DNA of 64,000 bases from Orthonyx spaldingii (lineage: Eukaryota > Chordata > Aves > Passeriformes > Orthonychidae), in the NCBI GenBank assembly GCA_013397795.1, contig VZTJ01002639.1, forward strand, positions 806,001 through 870,000, in the 5' to 3' direction. Shown piece after piece: positions 49,244-63,559 of the stretch. Position 1 is the stretch's first letter. Each line of letters starts with the position of its first letter. Under the pieces are notes generated by a model, which was not told the DNA's origin, ran no database searches, and saw only the letters and a list, made by a program, of their open reading frames with translations. The translations under genes and the position numbers were made by a program.

Positions 49244-52200
49244 TTCAGTGACTAATCAGAAAAGAAAGATGCTTCTTGCTTACAAGCCAAAAAAAACCCC
49301 AACCAAAATAATCCAAAAAACACCCAAGGCAACATTTTTTCACTCCTAGAAACACAAGCAATTTTAATTCTCTACTGATGGTTCTGTCAGAATCAGAGTG
49401 AACCCTAACTAAAGACAGAGGGGAAGACTTTTAACCTACAAGATGCAGTATTTTTTTTCTGCAGATACCTTGAGTTTCAGAGCTACACAGCAGCAATCAA
49501 AATATGGAGGCATGAATTAACTCTGAACATGGTCACTTTGAGTTAACTGACATGTTTGGTTCACACAGCACTGATCATTTGAATAAACATGATGCAAGCT
49601 CTTTAAAGAAGCCAGTGCTGCAATCCGAAGTTTATATTATGCAACTTGAATTAATTGGCCTGTTCACTCTACAGAAAGATTCCACCAGCTGCAATCTTTT
49701 GTGTGACTACAGCAAAGGAGTAGATTTTAATTCTAGTTTAAAAAAATTAAACGTTATGCCTTTAAAATAGAAAGGCATATTTTATGGAAAAAAGATGAAA
49801 ACCAACAACTTCCTGCAGTTATTTACTGAGACACTTTCTGCTGATTTTTATATGCAATGAAGCTAAAGTGTCAGAGAGAACTGCTCAGTATTAGAACTCT
49901 TTAAATGAAATTCAATACAAATTCATTTACAGCCAGTTTCTACACTGCCAGTCTGGGATTATTACTACTTATGTATCAAAGTCACGCACCACTTCAGAGG
50001 CTTTTGCAAGCCTTCATTATTTCCAAGAACAAGACAAAATGATTAGTAACTGATAGAATTCTTTATTATTTTTATTTCGTTAAAAAGTCAAAGGTCTCAT
50101 GCAAGAAGAACATATGGAAGGTGCTCATTTGAAACAAAGGGAGCCAATAAAGGCAGGAAAAAGAAAGAGTAAATCCAGCAGTTGGGCTGGGAAGGGAGGG
50201 AGTGGTAGTGCAGCTCAGGTCCACATGGGGGACCCAAGCCTAACACTTCAACAGCTTTGACACCGAAAATTCCTGAGGTGAGGTGTCACAGCTCTGGCAG
50301 AAGTTTAAAGTCTTTCCAAAGTGGCACATCCAGTGAGAGAACCTTTCTGATTATCACAGAAGTAAGAATTACAGGCACATGAACATCGTGGATAAAAGGG
50401 AGGAGAAGGACAAGCACATATCACCTGACTGACACAAAGGGACAGGACACACTGGGGACTGAGCCCATCCCCGCCTCAGTGTTTTGACAAACTCAACTTC
50501 ATCTTGGTTTCTTGAAAAACTGACTCGTGACCCCCCTGACTGGGGGGCGATCTGCAGTAACCCACCAGTCTTTAGTGTTGTGAAGTTGTGTCATAAAAAC
50601 CTCCATTGCCAAAACAAGCAGGCCCCAAACAGATTCTAGAACACTGAGGAATTTTTTTGACACTTCTTCGTTGGTTGTCACATTAGATATTGCCAAATAG
50701 TTTCTCATTACTTCTCCCCAGAGCCATTTCCTTCTTAACTAGTGACTACTTAAAAGCAAAGACGATACCCCAAAAGCATTTTAATATTGAAGAAAATTAC
50801 TGCAAGTTGAAGCACCATGGCAACTACAAGTTGCTATGCATTTCAAGTTTATAACTTCTTTTGAATTTCCATTTATAACAAACCAGAGTTGTTTAACACC
50901 CAAACACAGTGACAGTACAGCCCTCCAAACAATGACATTTTCAAGTGTGATTTTCCATTCTTCAACAAGCAAAATAAGAAAAAAGTTAACAAAAAGCATT
51001 TTACTGGCAAAAATAAAGGGATAGAGTGACCCTCATAAATTGCTTATTGCTATAACAATGACTGACGTTCTTGCCATTCTCTTCATCTGGAAACGTGGGG
51101 GGTCATAGGGAAGGGAATGTGCTCACATGAGGTAAGGAAACGTGAGAAATGCTTAGAATGTGAATGGGAAACCATAGTAGGATAACTGAGGATATAAAGT
51201 AGAGATGAAGACCCGGGGTGAACATTCAAGCTTAAAAAAAAAAGAAGTATTCTACATGTGGTTGCAGAATGTCTTTGCGTTTCCATTTACAACTATCCTC
51301 CGAGTCTAAAATGTTAAAATCTGCACATGCAATACATCTGAAGATGAGAAGTACAAATTAAGGTTCTCTTTGTTCTAGGGGAAACCATTCTTCGGGAGAA
51401 GTGCAAATTTCTAGAAGTTATAGAATCCTTAGTGATGAATTTTCTCTATGCTTTAGGCAAGAAGAGATCTCAGTGAGTTAGTACCTATCCTACCAAACTC
51501 TTCACATTGAAGCAGTTTAAGACCTGTTCTAATTCCTGTGCAGAAAAAAGGACAAATATCCCCAGATAATAATGCAGCTGAGATTCAGTTCTTATGATTA
51601 TGCACCTTAACTACATCTTTAGCAAAACATTTTTTTTTTAAAATAGACTTATTTTTAAGCTTTCATATGTTTTGCACTTCTGATGAGATCAAAATAGTGC
51701 TCCTATCAGAAGAGTTACTGAATCCAAATGTTTACAGGGAAAACTTAAACACAGAGTAATTGCTAAGCACACAGTACAAGCAAATTTTTGGTAGAAAGGC
51801 ATTATTTGGGCTATAATGTAGAAGCTTCCCTTCTGGATTTATTTCAGTCCAGTTTCTGTACTGAGAAAGTTGAAACCAGAACCATTTTCTCATTTACAAA
51901 ACTGCAAGGTTCAAATAAATATTTTGTACTGTAAAACAGATTCCATGTGCTTGCAGAATACAATTGGTGTATTCCTCTTGCTTCTGAGAGCTTCCCACTA
52001 ATATATAACTGGAGTCTGTGTCCAGGGTCCAGATCATTTCAGTTCAGTGATTCTACTTCACATAAAGCAGACATTGCAAATCCAAACCAACACCTGCCTG
52101 TGTGACAGCTGTAACTTACGGCAGGGGCCCATTTCAGACCTGAAGGGACCCCTTTTCCTACACAGCAATTCAACTAAGCCCTTTCTGCCAGTATGCAGTA

Positions 52201-55200
52201 CCCTGGGGCTCAGATCACAAGCTTTTAAGGAACTGAGTTGCCAGAGTTTGTGCTTGCATCTCTATTTAAATACAGCTCCTTTGTTGCAGTAGATTCTTTA
52301 AAGCAAAGTCAGCCTGCTTTGTGAAAACGGTCCATATATAAAGCATTACATATTTCAGCAATTTGTTCCATAATGGCACAAGAGAAAATCTGACATATTT
52401 CATATTTTTGTTCTGTATTTTTACAGCCAAGTGTGCTACAATCGTCACTTTTGCTATAAAGTTCCAGCTAAAACTAATGTTGCCAGTCTTCATGCACTTA
52501 AATAAAAGATAGATAGTGGGTTACTTTTCCATTTCTACATTAAACATTCAAACGAAGCACCTACAAATAAAGCACCTACATCCAACTAGAGGTTGTGCAA
52601 AATAAGTGTTGAACACAATAGTTCTGTAACCGCAGTGCATCCTGTGTGACCATCTTTGCTGCAAAGGCCACTAGGATTCACTAAAACAGGAAAGGGAAGA
52701 AAAGTAGGCCTTCATGAAAATTTTTAATGGTTTGCAAGGTAAACGTTTAAAAAATTAAGAATTTTTACTCTGCTGCCTTAGTTGGCATTGCAAAACTAGA
52801 AGATTTCGGAACAGAAAGCAGCAGCAAAGGATCACATAATGGAAGGCACTCTTACAAGACCAAAGATTATCAGATTGTTGTAAAAGGAAGTAAGAGTCAA
52901 TTAAAAGATTCACTAGTTGAAAGAAGGCACATCATAAAAATGTTTAAAATCCTGACCAGTCACAATCCAAGAAAACTTTTGAACAGATGGGGAAATAAGC
53001 AGGGAAATACATCAGAAACTGATTGTATTATTTTGACTACTGTTCATTTCCTGCTGATAAGTAATAGCATGTTTTGAAACCTTGTGTGCAATTAAAAGAT
53101 CATAACATAAACATTTAGCAGTAACTGACTACAGCAGCAAGTAGAGGAAACAAGAACAGGACTTCAAAAGCAAAACCTTTGGTGCCAAGAACACTGCACA
53201 TTTCAGCTAAGTTTAGTTTTGTTTTCAAATACGCCTGAGGAGCTACAAATTACTTTTATAGGTTATCACCTGAAACAGAGCACCGGAAAAGGAAAATTTA
53301 AGCTACTGTTTCTCCTTCAATGGGTTCTCTTGGCTGAGAGAATAGAGCTGCAGGCCCACATTTCCTGGAGGAATGATCTGTGGAAGGAAGAGTGCTCCAG
53401 CTCACAGAGATGCTCAGCACAGCACAGAAATCTCACCAGTTTCCAACAGAGGGAGCTGGCCAAACTTCCATGGTAGTCTTGCTGGTCTCAAAATAAAACT
53501 CAGAGGTAAACCAACCACACAGAATAACTTACTCTCACTTCTGTAGGAAGCAGAATTTAAACATGTCAGCAGTCAGGCTATTTAAAAATGGGGAAATGTC
53601 ACATTATTTCACCCAAAAAAAAAAAAAAACCAAAAAACAAATTGAAGATTTTAAGGCAAGTGTGTGGCAAGATATTTAGTTTTATTTGGGATATTTCAGT
53701 TGAATATGATCACTTAAAAAAAAAAGTTTTCCAGTTAATAGGCTGCTTACAGGTCACAAACAGACCATCAGATGGGGCACCCTTACCACCCAGTGGGCAG
53801 AGAAGCTGCAAATCAGCTGACAATGATTCCAATAATCTGAAAACTAGTCTTTATTAAAAGATATTCTTAAGGTGTAACAATTACTGCAAGCCAAAAAAAA
53901 TAAAAAAAAGAACCGTCTAGAAGATTTTTTATTTCTAGTTTTAAAAGCTGCTAAAAATCCACAGGGCTGCTAAATCTTATCTTTTTCTGTAATTCCATGA
54001 GAAACCACGATTGCGAATTATTCATTGTCACAAGTGCGAATGTCAAGCTGTGACCATCCTGACTCCGGACCATTTGTGAAAGAACTCTTTGATGTGGATT
54101 TAAATTAAAAGGGCTCTTCCTCTTGCCCCCAAGGTGCAGTAAAATTCAAATGCAGACTTCGGTATTCTGGCTTCATTTATAAATTACTTTTTGACTGACA
54201 GAAGACTTCCAAGAGATTCTCTTTAAAGTAGATGGGAAGATAAGAAGGTGGCTGTTACTCATACCCATAACATGCATGCATATTGCAGCTCCCAGTCTTA
54301 AAATTACCAGGATTTTATATTTTTAGCACTTGAAATTCTTGCAGAAGCAAAATTATATTCCTAACATTTCTCAGAAGAAAAAGCGAGACACTTCAGTATT
54401 TTCACATGCAAGAGCTACTCGAATTAAGAGCTGATAAGGATCTGTAACTAATTTATTAAGATGCCAGTTGATATCTACTAAAGATAAAATACAAATGAGC
54501 AAAATCCTCTCATGTATTATATACACAATTGATGCCTGTCTACTTTTGGAAAAAACCGGAAATATTAGTTCCATCAGGTTACTTGAGGTTATGAGAAGAC
54601 TTCCAAATACACTTCTATACATCCCCTCCCCCGAGAATGTCTAGAAATTGATAACATGAGAGCTCAGGGAGGCACTCTGGCAATTCAAGTACTAAGACAC
54701 ATTAAAATACATGCAAATTTGTGAACTGTAAGCTATAGATTTTCTTTATGATGTGCTATAAATAACAGACACATCTCTTGTGTGTTGTCTTTCTTAAGAG
54801 GATGGCACAAAAATATCTTTGGTAAAAGCAGAGAAGTAAAGTAACCTCTTAAACTTAACATCTAAGCAAGGAAACCTCTTAAACCACCATAAAATGCTGA
54901 AGTCTATCTCAAGGTAGACTTATGAAAGGATCAGCTCAGCTTCCATGTCTTGCAAGTTTCCAATCATTATTCCCCTACATTATTCCCCTCCAAGTTCTTT
55001 ACACTTATTCATATAACATACACAGTGTAGTCCATTTTCTGACATATTCAGATTAGAGACGTCCTTCAGAACACCTGTGAGTGTTTCAGGTTGCATCTGC
55101 CACTTTAAGCACCTTCTCACCCAGAAAAAATAACTTAAAATAGTTCTGAGCTACCTACCATTTTTGACAGCTACTCAACTTCGTTATTTAAGAAGTTCTG

Positions 55201-56205
55201 ATGTTCTCATCACTGCTAGAGGTGAATTCTAACCAGTTCACAGATAAAATCCCTTCAGAACAATTACATGGGGACAGTGGGCTGTACACAAAGGGGACTG
55301 ACACCAGCATACTGACAATACATACATGTAGACAATCAGAGAGCTAAAGCAGACTGATACATGCAAACTATCCCTTTTTTTTTGCTATCTGCTGGAAAAT
55401 AAAGCATTGCATCACCAACACTGTTACCAGCAGAAGCATCCAGCTGCAAAGTGCAAGCCAGTCCAAAACCTGCATCTTCCAAAAGTCTGGAAAGATGCTT
55501 GACCCTGCCCCTTGCCCAGGCAACGAATCCAAAATCTCAAAACACTTCATGCTGAACAACTTGTATTAGCACTGTATTCCTTCTGCTCTTGCTCTTTCCT
55601 TTTCTTAGGTTTGTTGTTGCTGTTTTCATTTACAGTTGTCATGTAATAAATTCAACTTATCCTTAATTTTTGGTAGGTACCAATGTGATACACCATTTTC
55701 CATGTTAAAAATCAACACACACTCACATTCACGAAACTACTTCCTGCCTTGAGGGATTTTTGTTATATCTTAGTGTTGAATCTTCTTCCAAAAAGATTAA
55801 ACTTTAATCTCCCTAACCCAAATTTATTTAAATATATTGGTCTGAAAACTATAAACCCCAGTTATACAAAGCTGTGTTTACAAAGTCCTACAGTTTCACT
55901 CCTTCCTTCTTTCACACTGGCATAATGCACTATTTCTCAACAGAGCAAAAAAAAAAAAAAATTAACACCAGCATTGAAGTCTGTGTAACCCCAAATGATT
56001 TAAAAAGGAAGAAAAAAAATTTTAAAAGGCAAGAAAGTAAACCCTCAAGAGCTTCACAGCAGTCATCAGTACTCACCCTGGGGCCTAAAACAAGTTTTTC
56101 TTGTTGACCACACCAACTATAAAGTTCATAGTTTAGCATGGAAGAACACACTCCAATTAAGCAGTGGTGTACAAAAAGGATGTTTACCTTTTCCTTCTGT
56201 GCTAG

Positions 56206-56227
56206 TCCTCGTTCATTTATAATCAAG
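56206..56227 (+). other. candidate 22-base micro-exon
   Basis: A good acceptor (TTTTCCTTCTGTGCTAG, ending at 56205) and a good donor (ATCAAG/GTAAGATAA, from 56228) bracket only 22 bases. Vertebrate micro-exons of this size exist, but such pairs also arise by chance. No neighbouring exon was recognised. Confidence 0.08.
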
Positions 56228-56905
56228 GTAAGATAATTAATTGCCAAGGCTCCTCCACCCCAGCATTACTCATGAGTTTTAAGTAAGAAGTGGAACAAAA
56301 ACAGTGAAAAGCTTAAGAGACACGGTGTTTAAATCAAAGCAACACAAACAGCTATGCCAGCATTTTATTGCTATTACCTGTTTAACTACACTTGAAAGAC
56401 GAGGTCCTAAACTGGTTGTAAATTGCTGTAAACTCTAAGTTCACCACCTGCACCACCACCCAGGACAGCTACAATCACATGGACAGCGTTGTGCAATACC
56501 CTTAATAAACTTCATACAAATCTCACGCAGCCCCATGTTCACCACAGCTTCACTGGGTACTTTCTAATAGCTACAGTACTGTGGGTCTTAGAGCAATACA
56601 TTAACTTTGTTGATGGATGTCCTCCATTGTTCGTCGTGGCTCTGGTAAAAGGACTCACACAAAAGCAACTGACTGTTTTTCTTGCTCTCAAAGATGAAGT
56701 TCTCATGATTGAGCAAATACTTATCAAAAGGGATGCTAAGCACTTGTAGAAGAAGTTTCACAGGCACTCGCTATTTCATGATGTCAGATGAGAAAGATAC
56801 TGACGTTTTGGACAGAGCATTGCTCATTTTTGAGAGGTGTCTAAGAAAAATATTTGGTGGTTCTTTTCTTAATTTGGAAAGGTGATTAGACATCCAGACT
56901 CCATT

Positions 56906-56934
56906 AAAAAAAGAAAAAAAAAGAAAAAAAAAAG
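56906..56934. repeat. A-rich (AAAG-like) tract
   Basis: Runs of A broken by single G (AAAAAAAGAAAAAAAAAGAAAAAAAAAAG). It is a simple sequence. Confidence 0.85.
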
Positions 56935-59688
56935 AGGACAATATTACAAGGTAGTTCTCTGAAGCTCAAATAAATAGGCACTTTCACACATTGCCACAAC
57001 AGACATAATAACAGGACTCCTTCTTCCGCAGATGAAAAGAAACAAGTTTTGCTTTATGCTTTGAAGCATATTATTAGTCTAAAATACAAGTGTTTATTTC
57101 ATTTTAACTTATGGCAGCCTTATGAGAGAAAAGGTGAGGGCTACAGTTTAACATTTGGGTCACTTCAACAAGAAGCTTAAGTTCTGTTTCTCTTCTGCTC
57201 TGTGAGTCAAAAAACAATCTTAAATTCTCCAGTTACTCCTGCTCAGATTTCTGAACTCCTACCCTGGTAATCAGTACCCTCTTAAGCAATCAAGCTGCCA
57301 AGTTCAGAGCAGTCTCTAGGTAAGCAAACCCAAACCAATACAGACTGAACTGGACCACTCCTTTAGTACAGGGACAGCATTCCCACCAGGAATAGGCACG
57401 TGCAACCTCATTTTACAAGCTCTGTGTTCAGAAGAAAGGTTCTGAGCCCATTAAGCCTCAATAGCCCTGCACCATTTACAGCCTTTAAGTACAGTATTTG
57501 TGCTTCGTTGCTTTGTGCTAAACTCCTGCAGTTTTCTTCCTAAATAACATTTCTAATAGAGCAGCACTATTTGAACACTCAAAAATAACCCACCACAAAA
57601 AACACCCACCTCCAAACCCCACAACAAATGTACACTGATTTTACTGCAAAAACCACTGCCATAGAAATTAACGTGAGTTAGATAAAAGATCAAAGCTTCT
57701 CATATAAGGTGACACAACTGCAGCCATGACTCACATTCATGCTGTTTCTGAAAGAAACAGGTTTGACCAAGTGAAGAAGTTGCAGACTCAACAGGTAGGG
57801 TGCTCTCAATATGCTGCTCCATAAATGAGCTGCCTGTAGTGTCTTTGTTACTCTTGCAAATTGTCTGTCTTGTCCAAATGGAACCATGGCACTCAAACAG
57901 AACCTTCCCAGTGTCTTTTTAAACTTATTCTCCCCCTACACTATTCAGAGCAGCTACTGCCACGATGGGGTAGGCAGCTGGAAGTGCCTGTGCAAAAATG
58001 CGAAGCTTCACTCCATGCACCCTAAAAGTCAGAATTTCCTCCAGTCTATTCCTCATTGTACCACTTCTTCATCTCTGCTTCCAAATTTTTTCCAGACACA
58101 TGAACTAAAATTAACCGCGGCGATGATCTCACCAACACAGATTCTCTCAAGGAGGTGCCCAGAGTTCATACTTGCTCTATTTTCTGAATGCTGGAAAACA
58201 CCACACTTTGGAAGGCATCTGGTTAGGCAGCCTTCTCTCTGCTTTACCAGGGAATGTCAAGAAATTTAGGACATGCTAAAGATGTGAAAGCACTGCGGAA
58301 ATCTCTAACAGCAATCACACAACACAGAACTATGCAGCAATGCTGCTTTGGTCTGGAACTAGCACAGACGTATGCCAGAGATGAAAAACAAACAATCTGA
58401 AAACCTTTCTATGCTCCAGAAAACTCACTCAGGAAAGATTTCTTGATTAAGTAGTGGATTTTCTAGCGTATCACACAGAAATTATTTTTTGAAGTTCTCC
58501 ATACTTTTCCCACACAGAATAAATGCTTCTACCTGTTTACCTTGCAGGGATCAATCACGTTTGAGCTCTAAACCATACCAGGTATGTCTCAAATTACTTA
58601 CAGCAGTCAAATGCCATTATAAACGTGCAGCAATTCATCCCTTCATGGTCACATTTGGACCCTGTGCCTCTTAGCTTGGCTTCCCCTTGGCTGCCAATCA
58701 AGGCTGAGGACAGCAACACCTAAGTCAGGAGTCCTTCAGTAAGTCTCGCAGCGCTTTCAGCCTGACACAGATGACCTTGCCCAGGTGACAACAGCTACAA
58801 GACAAATTAAGGTTTTATATACAGCAGCAAGAGGCAACAAGCACGAGGAAGACAGACAAAGAGACAGCGAAGGTGTCAGCGGGTAGCTGTACCCATACCT
58901 GCTGCTCTTCTGCCACATAAAGAGGCAAAGCTATTTTTCTCTGAGGACATCTGCATTTGCCACAGGAAAGTTACACCAATTGATGTTTCCAGCGAGAGCA
59001 TAAGCCCAGTCAATCAAAAAAAGTGACCTCAGCTGAGTGACAAGTCTGTGTGTACATCTGTGTAATCACAACTACAATCCCAAAGCTTCTCCCCCCAATT
59101 TCTTCAAGAAGCACATACTTATGAAATAGTATTAGAAAATTAATCTATTGGCATGAAAAGGCAGTAGCTACAAAAGGCAGTAAAAATGAAAAAAACTAAA
59201 CCCCCAAAATAAGTGCATTTGTTACCAAACTTCTATAAAAGATCCTCTAGAATAGACAAAAAAATAAAGATGAGTCCATCAGCACACACATTTTCTACAA
59301 AAGTCCATGTTCCTCTCTTCCCATTTCGGATTCCCACATAACTGCTAAATTTTAAAATTATATTTGAAGTGTAAATTAAACTAGGTTTACTTGTAACACA
59401 CACTGAAACAGACTCAAACCACCAAAAAAACCCTCAACAGTGCAAGTAGTGACAACAGGATCCCCAAATTTAAGGAAGTTCTGACTCTTTTTACCATATT
59501 TACAGGTAACATTCACAGCTACACTACATTCATTAAAAGTAAATGCAGAAAAGAAGACAGTACTGGTTTCTAGACTTCCAGGTCTTTTCAAAAGAAAAAA
59601 GAAGTGAAAGCACTTATGTGTCACATCAATATATATACATAAAATACAGTCATGATATGGTGAGAGATGTTTAGTACCTAAAAACCTA

Positions 59689-59689
59689 C

Positions 59690-59731
<42 letters not shown>
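59689..59731. repeat. (AT)n microsatellite
   Basis: CATATATATACATATATA continues as an unbroken TA dinucleotide run to 59731. One C interrupts the left part. A small related AT run lies at 59625-59638. Confidence 0.95.
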
Positions 59732-59733
<2 letters not shown>

Positions 59734-61499
59734 GAGACTTCATAACATCCAGTTTGTTTGAATGCACTGTATCAACAAATAGTCAATTCAAACAATAAAT
59801 ACATAATGGCAGCTTACATCTGCACTGTTAACATACTTGGCACCCCACTCTTATGAGCGTTGTTTAATTCAATTTATTTTAGACACACAGCAAATCAGAA
59901 CCATCTAGGCAAGCACCTTGCTTATAACAACTGCAAGTCAACTGTCACCGAATTCAAAGCAAAACAAAAACCAACAACCAAACAAGAAGAACAATAACAA
60001 CAAAAATCAAACCACACACACACACAAAATCAGCCTTATTTTGTGTGACAACATCCAGAAAAGCTGTCACACTCAATTATCTTCCAATTTAATTTTAAAT
60101 GATTTAGCATCAAATGCTTCATGGACAAGTACATGTAAAAGTACAGAAACAGATTACAAGTAAAAAAAATTGCATAAAAGAACAAACTTTAACATTTGAA
60201 TTCTTCTGCTGTGTATCCACAAGGAAATAAACAATGTGAACCAAACTGAGAAACACTCTATCATCATTATCCATAGAACTGAAAAGAGATTTTCCTCTCT
60301 CTTACAAAGTAATATTTTACAGGACCAAACCAGAAATGAGACAACCTGCTCGGCAGCCTCACTGCATATTTTTATTTACACACCACAAAGCTCTCCCAAG
60401 AAGGTACAGAAGTGTTGCATTGTTTTGTTTGGCTCCTGCTGTGTTTAGAAGATTTAAAGACCCTACCAAGCTCCCTCTACTGTTCTATTTATTCCTAAGA
60501 TGTCAGTAAAGCACAAGACCAGGAAAAATGCCGTGTTCTAGACAGGTCTGCATCCCAGAAGAAGAGATAATTTAATTACTAAGACTTTTTTTCAACATTT
60601 TTAAAATAAATTTAAAAAGTAGTATAGAGAAGATTTTCCTTAATACTTGCTGTAGCACTTAACACTTTTAAACAAAATATACAAGCTAATAGGAAGTAGA
60701 AAAAATCCTTGCTAGAAAAAAAATTAAATTCATAAACATAATAAAACCGACTAAAAACACTAAACAAAGTAAAAGCACCATAAATTTCTCCTTCCCAGTT
60801 CACCACGTTTAGGACAAGTTGCTGCCTTTTCTATTACTTTTATTCTGTCTTTCAAATATTGATCTTTCCTCATATCCACTCGGCTATGAGGGGGTCTTTA
60901 AGCATTCTCTTAACATCTCAGCGAACTCCAACACTGCAAACAACGTCAAACCACAGCTTTTGTGAGAAGCCTGGGCATGGTGTTTGCTCCCAGTATTCAT
61001 CCCAATCCAGTCTGCATCACAGCAGTCAGCTCTGAGCTAACTTTGAGTCAGCCACCTCACTTGGAGCTCCAGTTCCCTCCCAGGTACACACAGCCAAGAT
61101 TTTAAAGTTTACATTCAAGGTTTGTCTTGATTTTTTAGTTCAGGAGGAATGAACTGAAAATCACCTCTCCTTGGTACTGGGATCCACGAAGGTGCCCAGT
61201 TTGCATCATTACTGAACAAGCTGCAATTTCAGAGACATTTCCAACTCCCTGTAACCTACGACTGTACTGGCAACTACCAAAGCAACAAAAACCAAAACCC
61301 CAATCTCCGCTCACCCTGGTATCACACACTTCTCAGAACAGAGATCTGTGTTTGCAGTTACATTTCTGCTTAGTGTTTATCCTTCCACATCTCAGCCACA
61401 AGCTGATGTCCATCATCATGGGGAAAAAAAATACTGTAGTATTATCATCTTATGGAAGAGCCACTGCTTCACTGACAAAACACCAACCAATGATTTAGG
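59732..61499. other. unique stretch with A/C-rich run
   Basis: No gene is recognised. An A/C-rich run (AAAGCAAAACAAAAACCAACAACCAAAC and on to a short CACACACACACA) lies at 59958-60027. Open frames are short. Confidence 0.4.
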
Positions 61500-61645
61500 C
61501 TGGGAGACACCTCTGGAGCTCATTCATTCTGACCTCATGCTCCAAAGCAGGGCCAGCTCAAACCTAGTTCAGGTTAATTAGAACCTTGTGCAGTCAAGTT
61601 TCAACAATCTTCAAAGACAGAGACCCCACAACCCCTCTGGTCAAG
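61500..61645 (-). mobile_element. old CR1 LINE 3' end
   Basis: The plus strand carries the reverse complement of an older CR1 tail: CTGGGAGACACCTCTGGAGCTCATTC, GACCTCATGCTCCAAAGCAGGGCCAGCTCA, CAGTCAAGTTTCAACAATCTTCAAAGACAGAGACCCCACAACCCCTCTGG. The match ends soon after. Its subtype resembles that of the ancient copy at 14895-16180 and differs from the younger copies. Confidence 0.85.
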
Positions 61646-63559
61646 AGCTGAGATGAAGTAGGTCACAGATTATGCTCCTCTCAAGGATAATTACATTTCC
61701 TTATCATCAAGAGCTGGCAAAAGCCCCTGCTATTGCTGACAAAATTATATTGCTATGTCAAATAGCACTAGAAGAGTTAGCAGCAACAGCAGCAGCAGCT
61801 GTCAATTCCTAACAACAGAGTTTCTGCACAGAAAACTGTTTCTGACAGTATTTTTCAAAGCAGAACCATTTCCTGAAGTCATCTTGCCAAAACTGACAAA
61901 ACTATGGGTATTCAGTCAGAAATACTTCCTCTGTTTCTAGGCACAGAGATCCATATATTTGCTGCTATGCTGTGATAACAGGTAGATCAAATACAGAATA
62001 TGTTTTCTGCCTTTAAAACCAGCAGACACATCAAATAATCCATACAGAGAACAGAGCTTTCAAACAAGTCACCTAAATTAATGGTCTTCTCCCTTATTTT
62101 ATTAATGTGATGAATGAATCACTTCTGAAGTCAAATTCTTTTGTTGTTTGGGGTTTTTGTTTTGTTCAGTTTTAATCAATTACAGTAATGAGTCAAAGAC
62201 AACCTAAAGATTCAAATGCCCCCAGCAACTTGTAGCCAAGGTAAACATTCCATTTGTCATTATTTTATATTTGGTGCTTCCCTCCTTGATGGAAAAAAAA
62301 AATCTTTACCTGCTCAGTCAGCTTGGCGTTCACTTTCTCATGTTAACTTCAATAGTTTAGTCTCTAGCTGTGGTCTAGAAATCCAAGACAGAATCTCAAT
62401 TTCTGACACTGAAACTAGCAGAAAACTATCCTAATATCAAAGCTGGTTTCCTATGTATACAAACACATGTGCACGCACATGAGGGTCAAGTGAAAACACG
62501 CAGGGGAAGTAGCCTTCCCCCAGTCCCAAAGTCACTTTTAAAAGTTCATAAAAGTTTAGATTTGTACCTACAAGTGTAATCCACAGGTCTGACACTCAGC
62601 TCAGAGAGTTCTAGTTATGAAAGATCTCAGCGCACACTGCTAAACCAGAACAGTTCATTCCACAGTTCTGATCAATTCCTGTCAGCAGAGTTACTTTTTC
62701 ACTTGACTCATCTTCTATGTCAGCTATACCCAACAACATTCTCTTTCAAACTTCTGTGAACAGACAGGCAAGTCATGCAATTCAATAAACAGCATTATCA
62801 ATTGTGCTGGATTCTCAAGTTTCTGCTGATTTTGGAGGCAGCCACAAAAGCAGACTTCAAAGAATATTTTCACATCTTTATTTCAATATGCCTTCTATGC
62901 TAGAAACAGCACCTACTTACTGTTTTAGTTAATCAGAGAAAACTGTAAGTATAAATAGAAACACAAGTGACCTGCAGGGAAATACTGAGCTGGCATTACT
63001 TAAGTATGCACATAAAAACACCGTATAAAAACTATAAGCCAATCTCCACATCTCCACGTCAGTATCCCCCACATAGCAGTACCAGGCAGCATGAGATTTA
63101 GTGAGAAACATTTCAGCATTAACAAACCCTGCTAAGGCAGATGGAGCCTATGCCAGCATAAAAGTTTTTTCTCTGAATAGCTGATACTGTCTGAGGAGCT
63201 GGTATTTGCAGTAGCTCTTCTGGGAAGTGATACAGGTTCAAGTCAGCTCACTGTAAACTAGTCCTGCAACCGACACATTTTCAGTTTGGTTACACTTTTT
63301 CTATGACTGCCTGATTGCAAAAATCACTGGCAGAGAGGAAGGACTTCATGAGCACAAGAAAAGGAATCTGTGGCACTGATAACTTTTATAGTTTCAAGCC
63401 AATCTAAGCCAAGATGAACCAATCCTGGCAAAGTGTTCCAAAGGTACAATGAAAATATGAGCAAACAAAAAAACCCTAAACCCCCTTCTCCTTGGCATGA
63501 GCCATTCACTTTGAGCTTGGCCAACCCCACATCCATTCTGTGCAATTCTTTGACTGCAG
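61646..63559. other. unique stretch, no recognised gene
   Basis: No gene is recognised. A short (AGC)n-like run lies at 61780-61800. The remainder is unrecognised AT-rich sequence. Confidence 0.4.

Larger units (their letters stand above)
48833..59688. other. unique AT-rich stretch, no recognised gene
   Basis: About 11 kb without a recognised gene. Small items: a 20-base tandem duplication at 49204-49243, a C6-TGACT-G6 hairpin at 50531-50547 inside a minus-strand frame of 69 codons, a 15-base duplication around AAGCACCTACA at 52554-52583, A runs at 53615-53629 and 55947-55961, an A-rich AAAG tract at 56906-56934, and overlapping open frames on both strands at 56489-56749. None yields a recognised product. 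Confidence 0.4.

Noticed and set aside
50531..50547. C6-TGACT-G6 hairpin
   Set aside because: The stem is only 6 bp; no T-run or gene context makes it a terminator, and chance is sufficient.
63530..63559. CCATTCTGTGCAATTCTTTGA as a second CR1 tail just left of the terminal CR1
   Set aside because: Only about ten bases match a CR1 end and the sequence upstream is not CR1.
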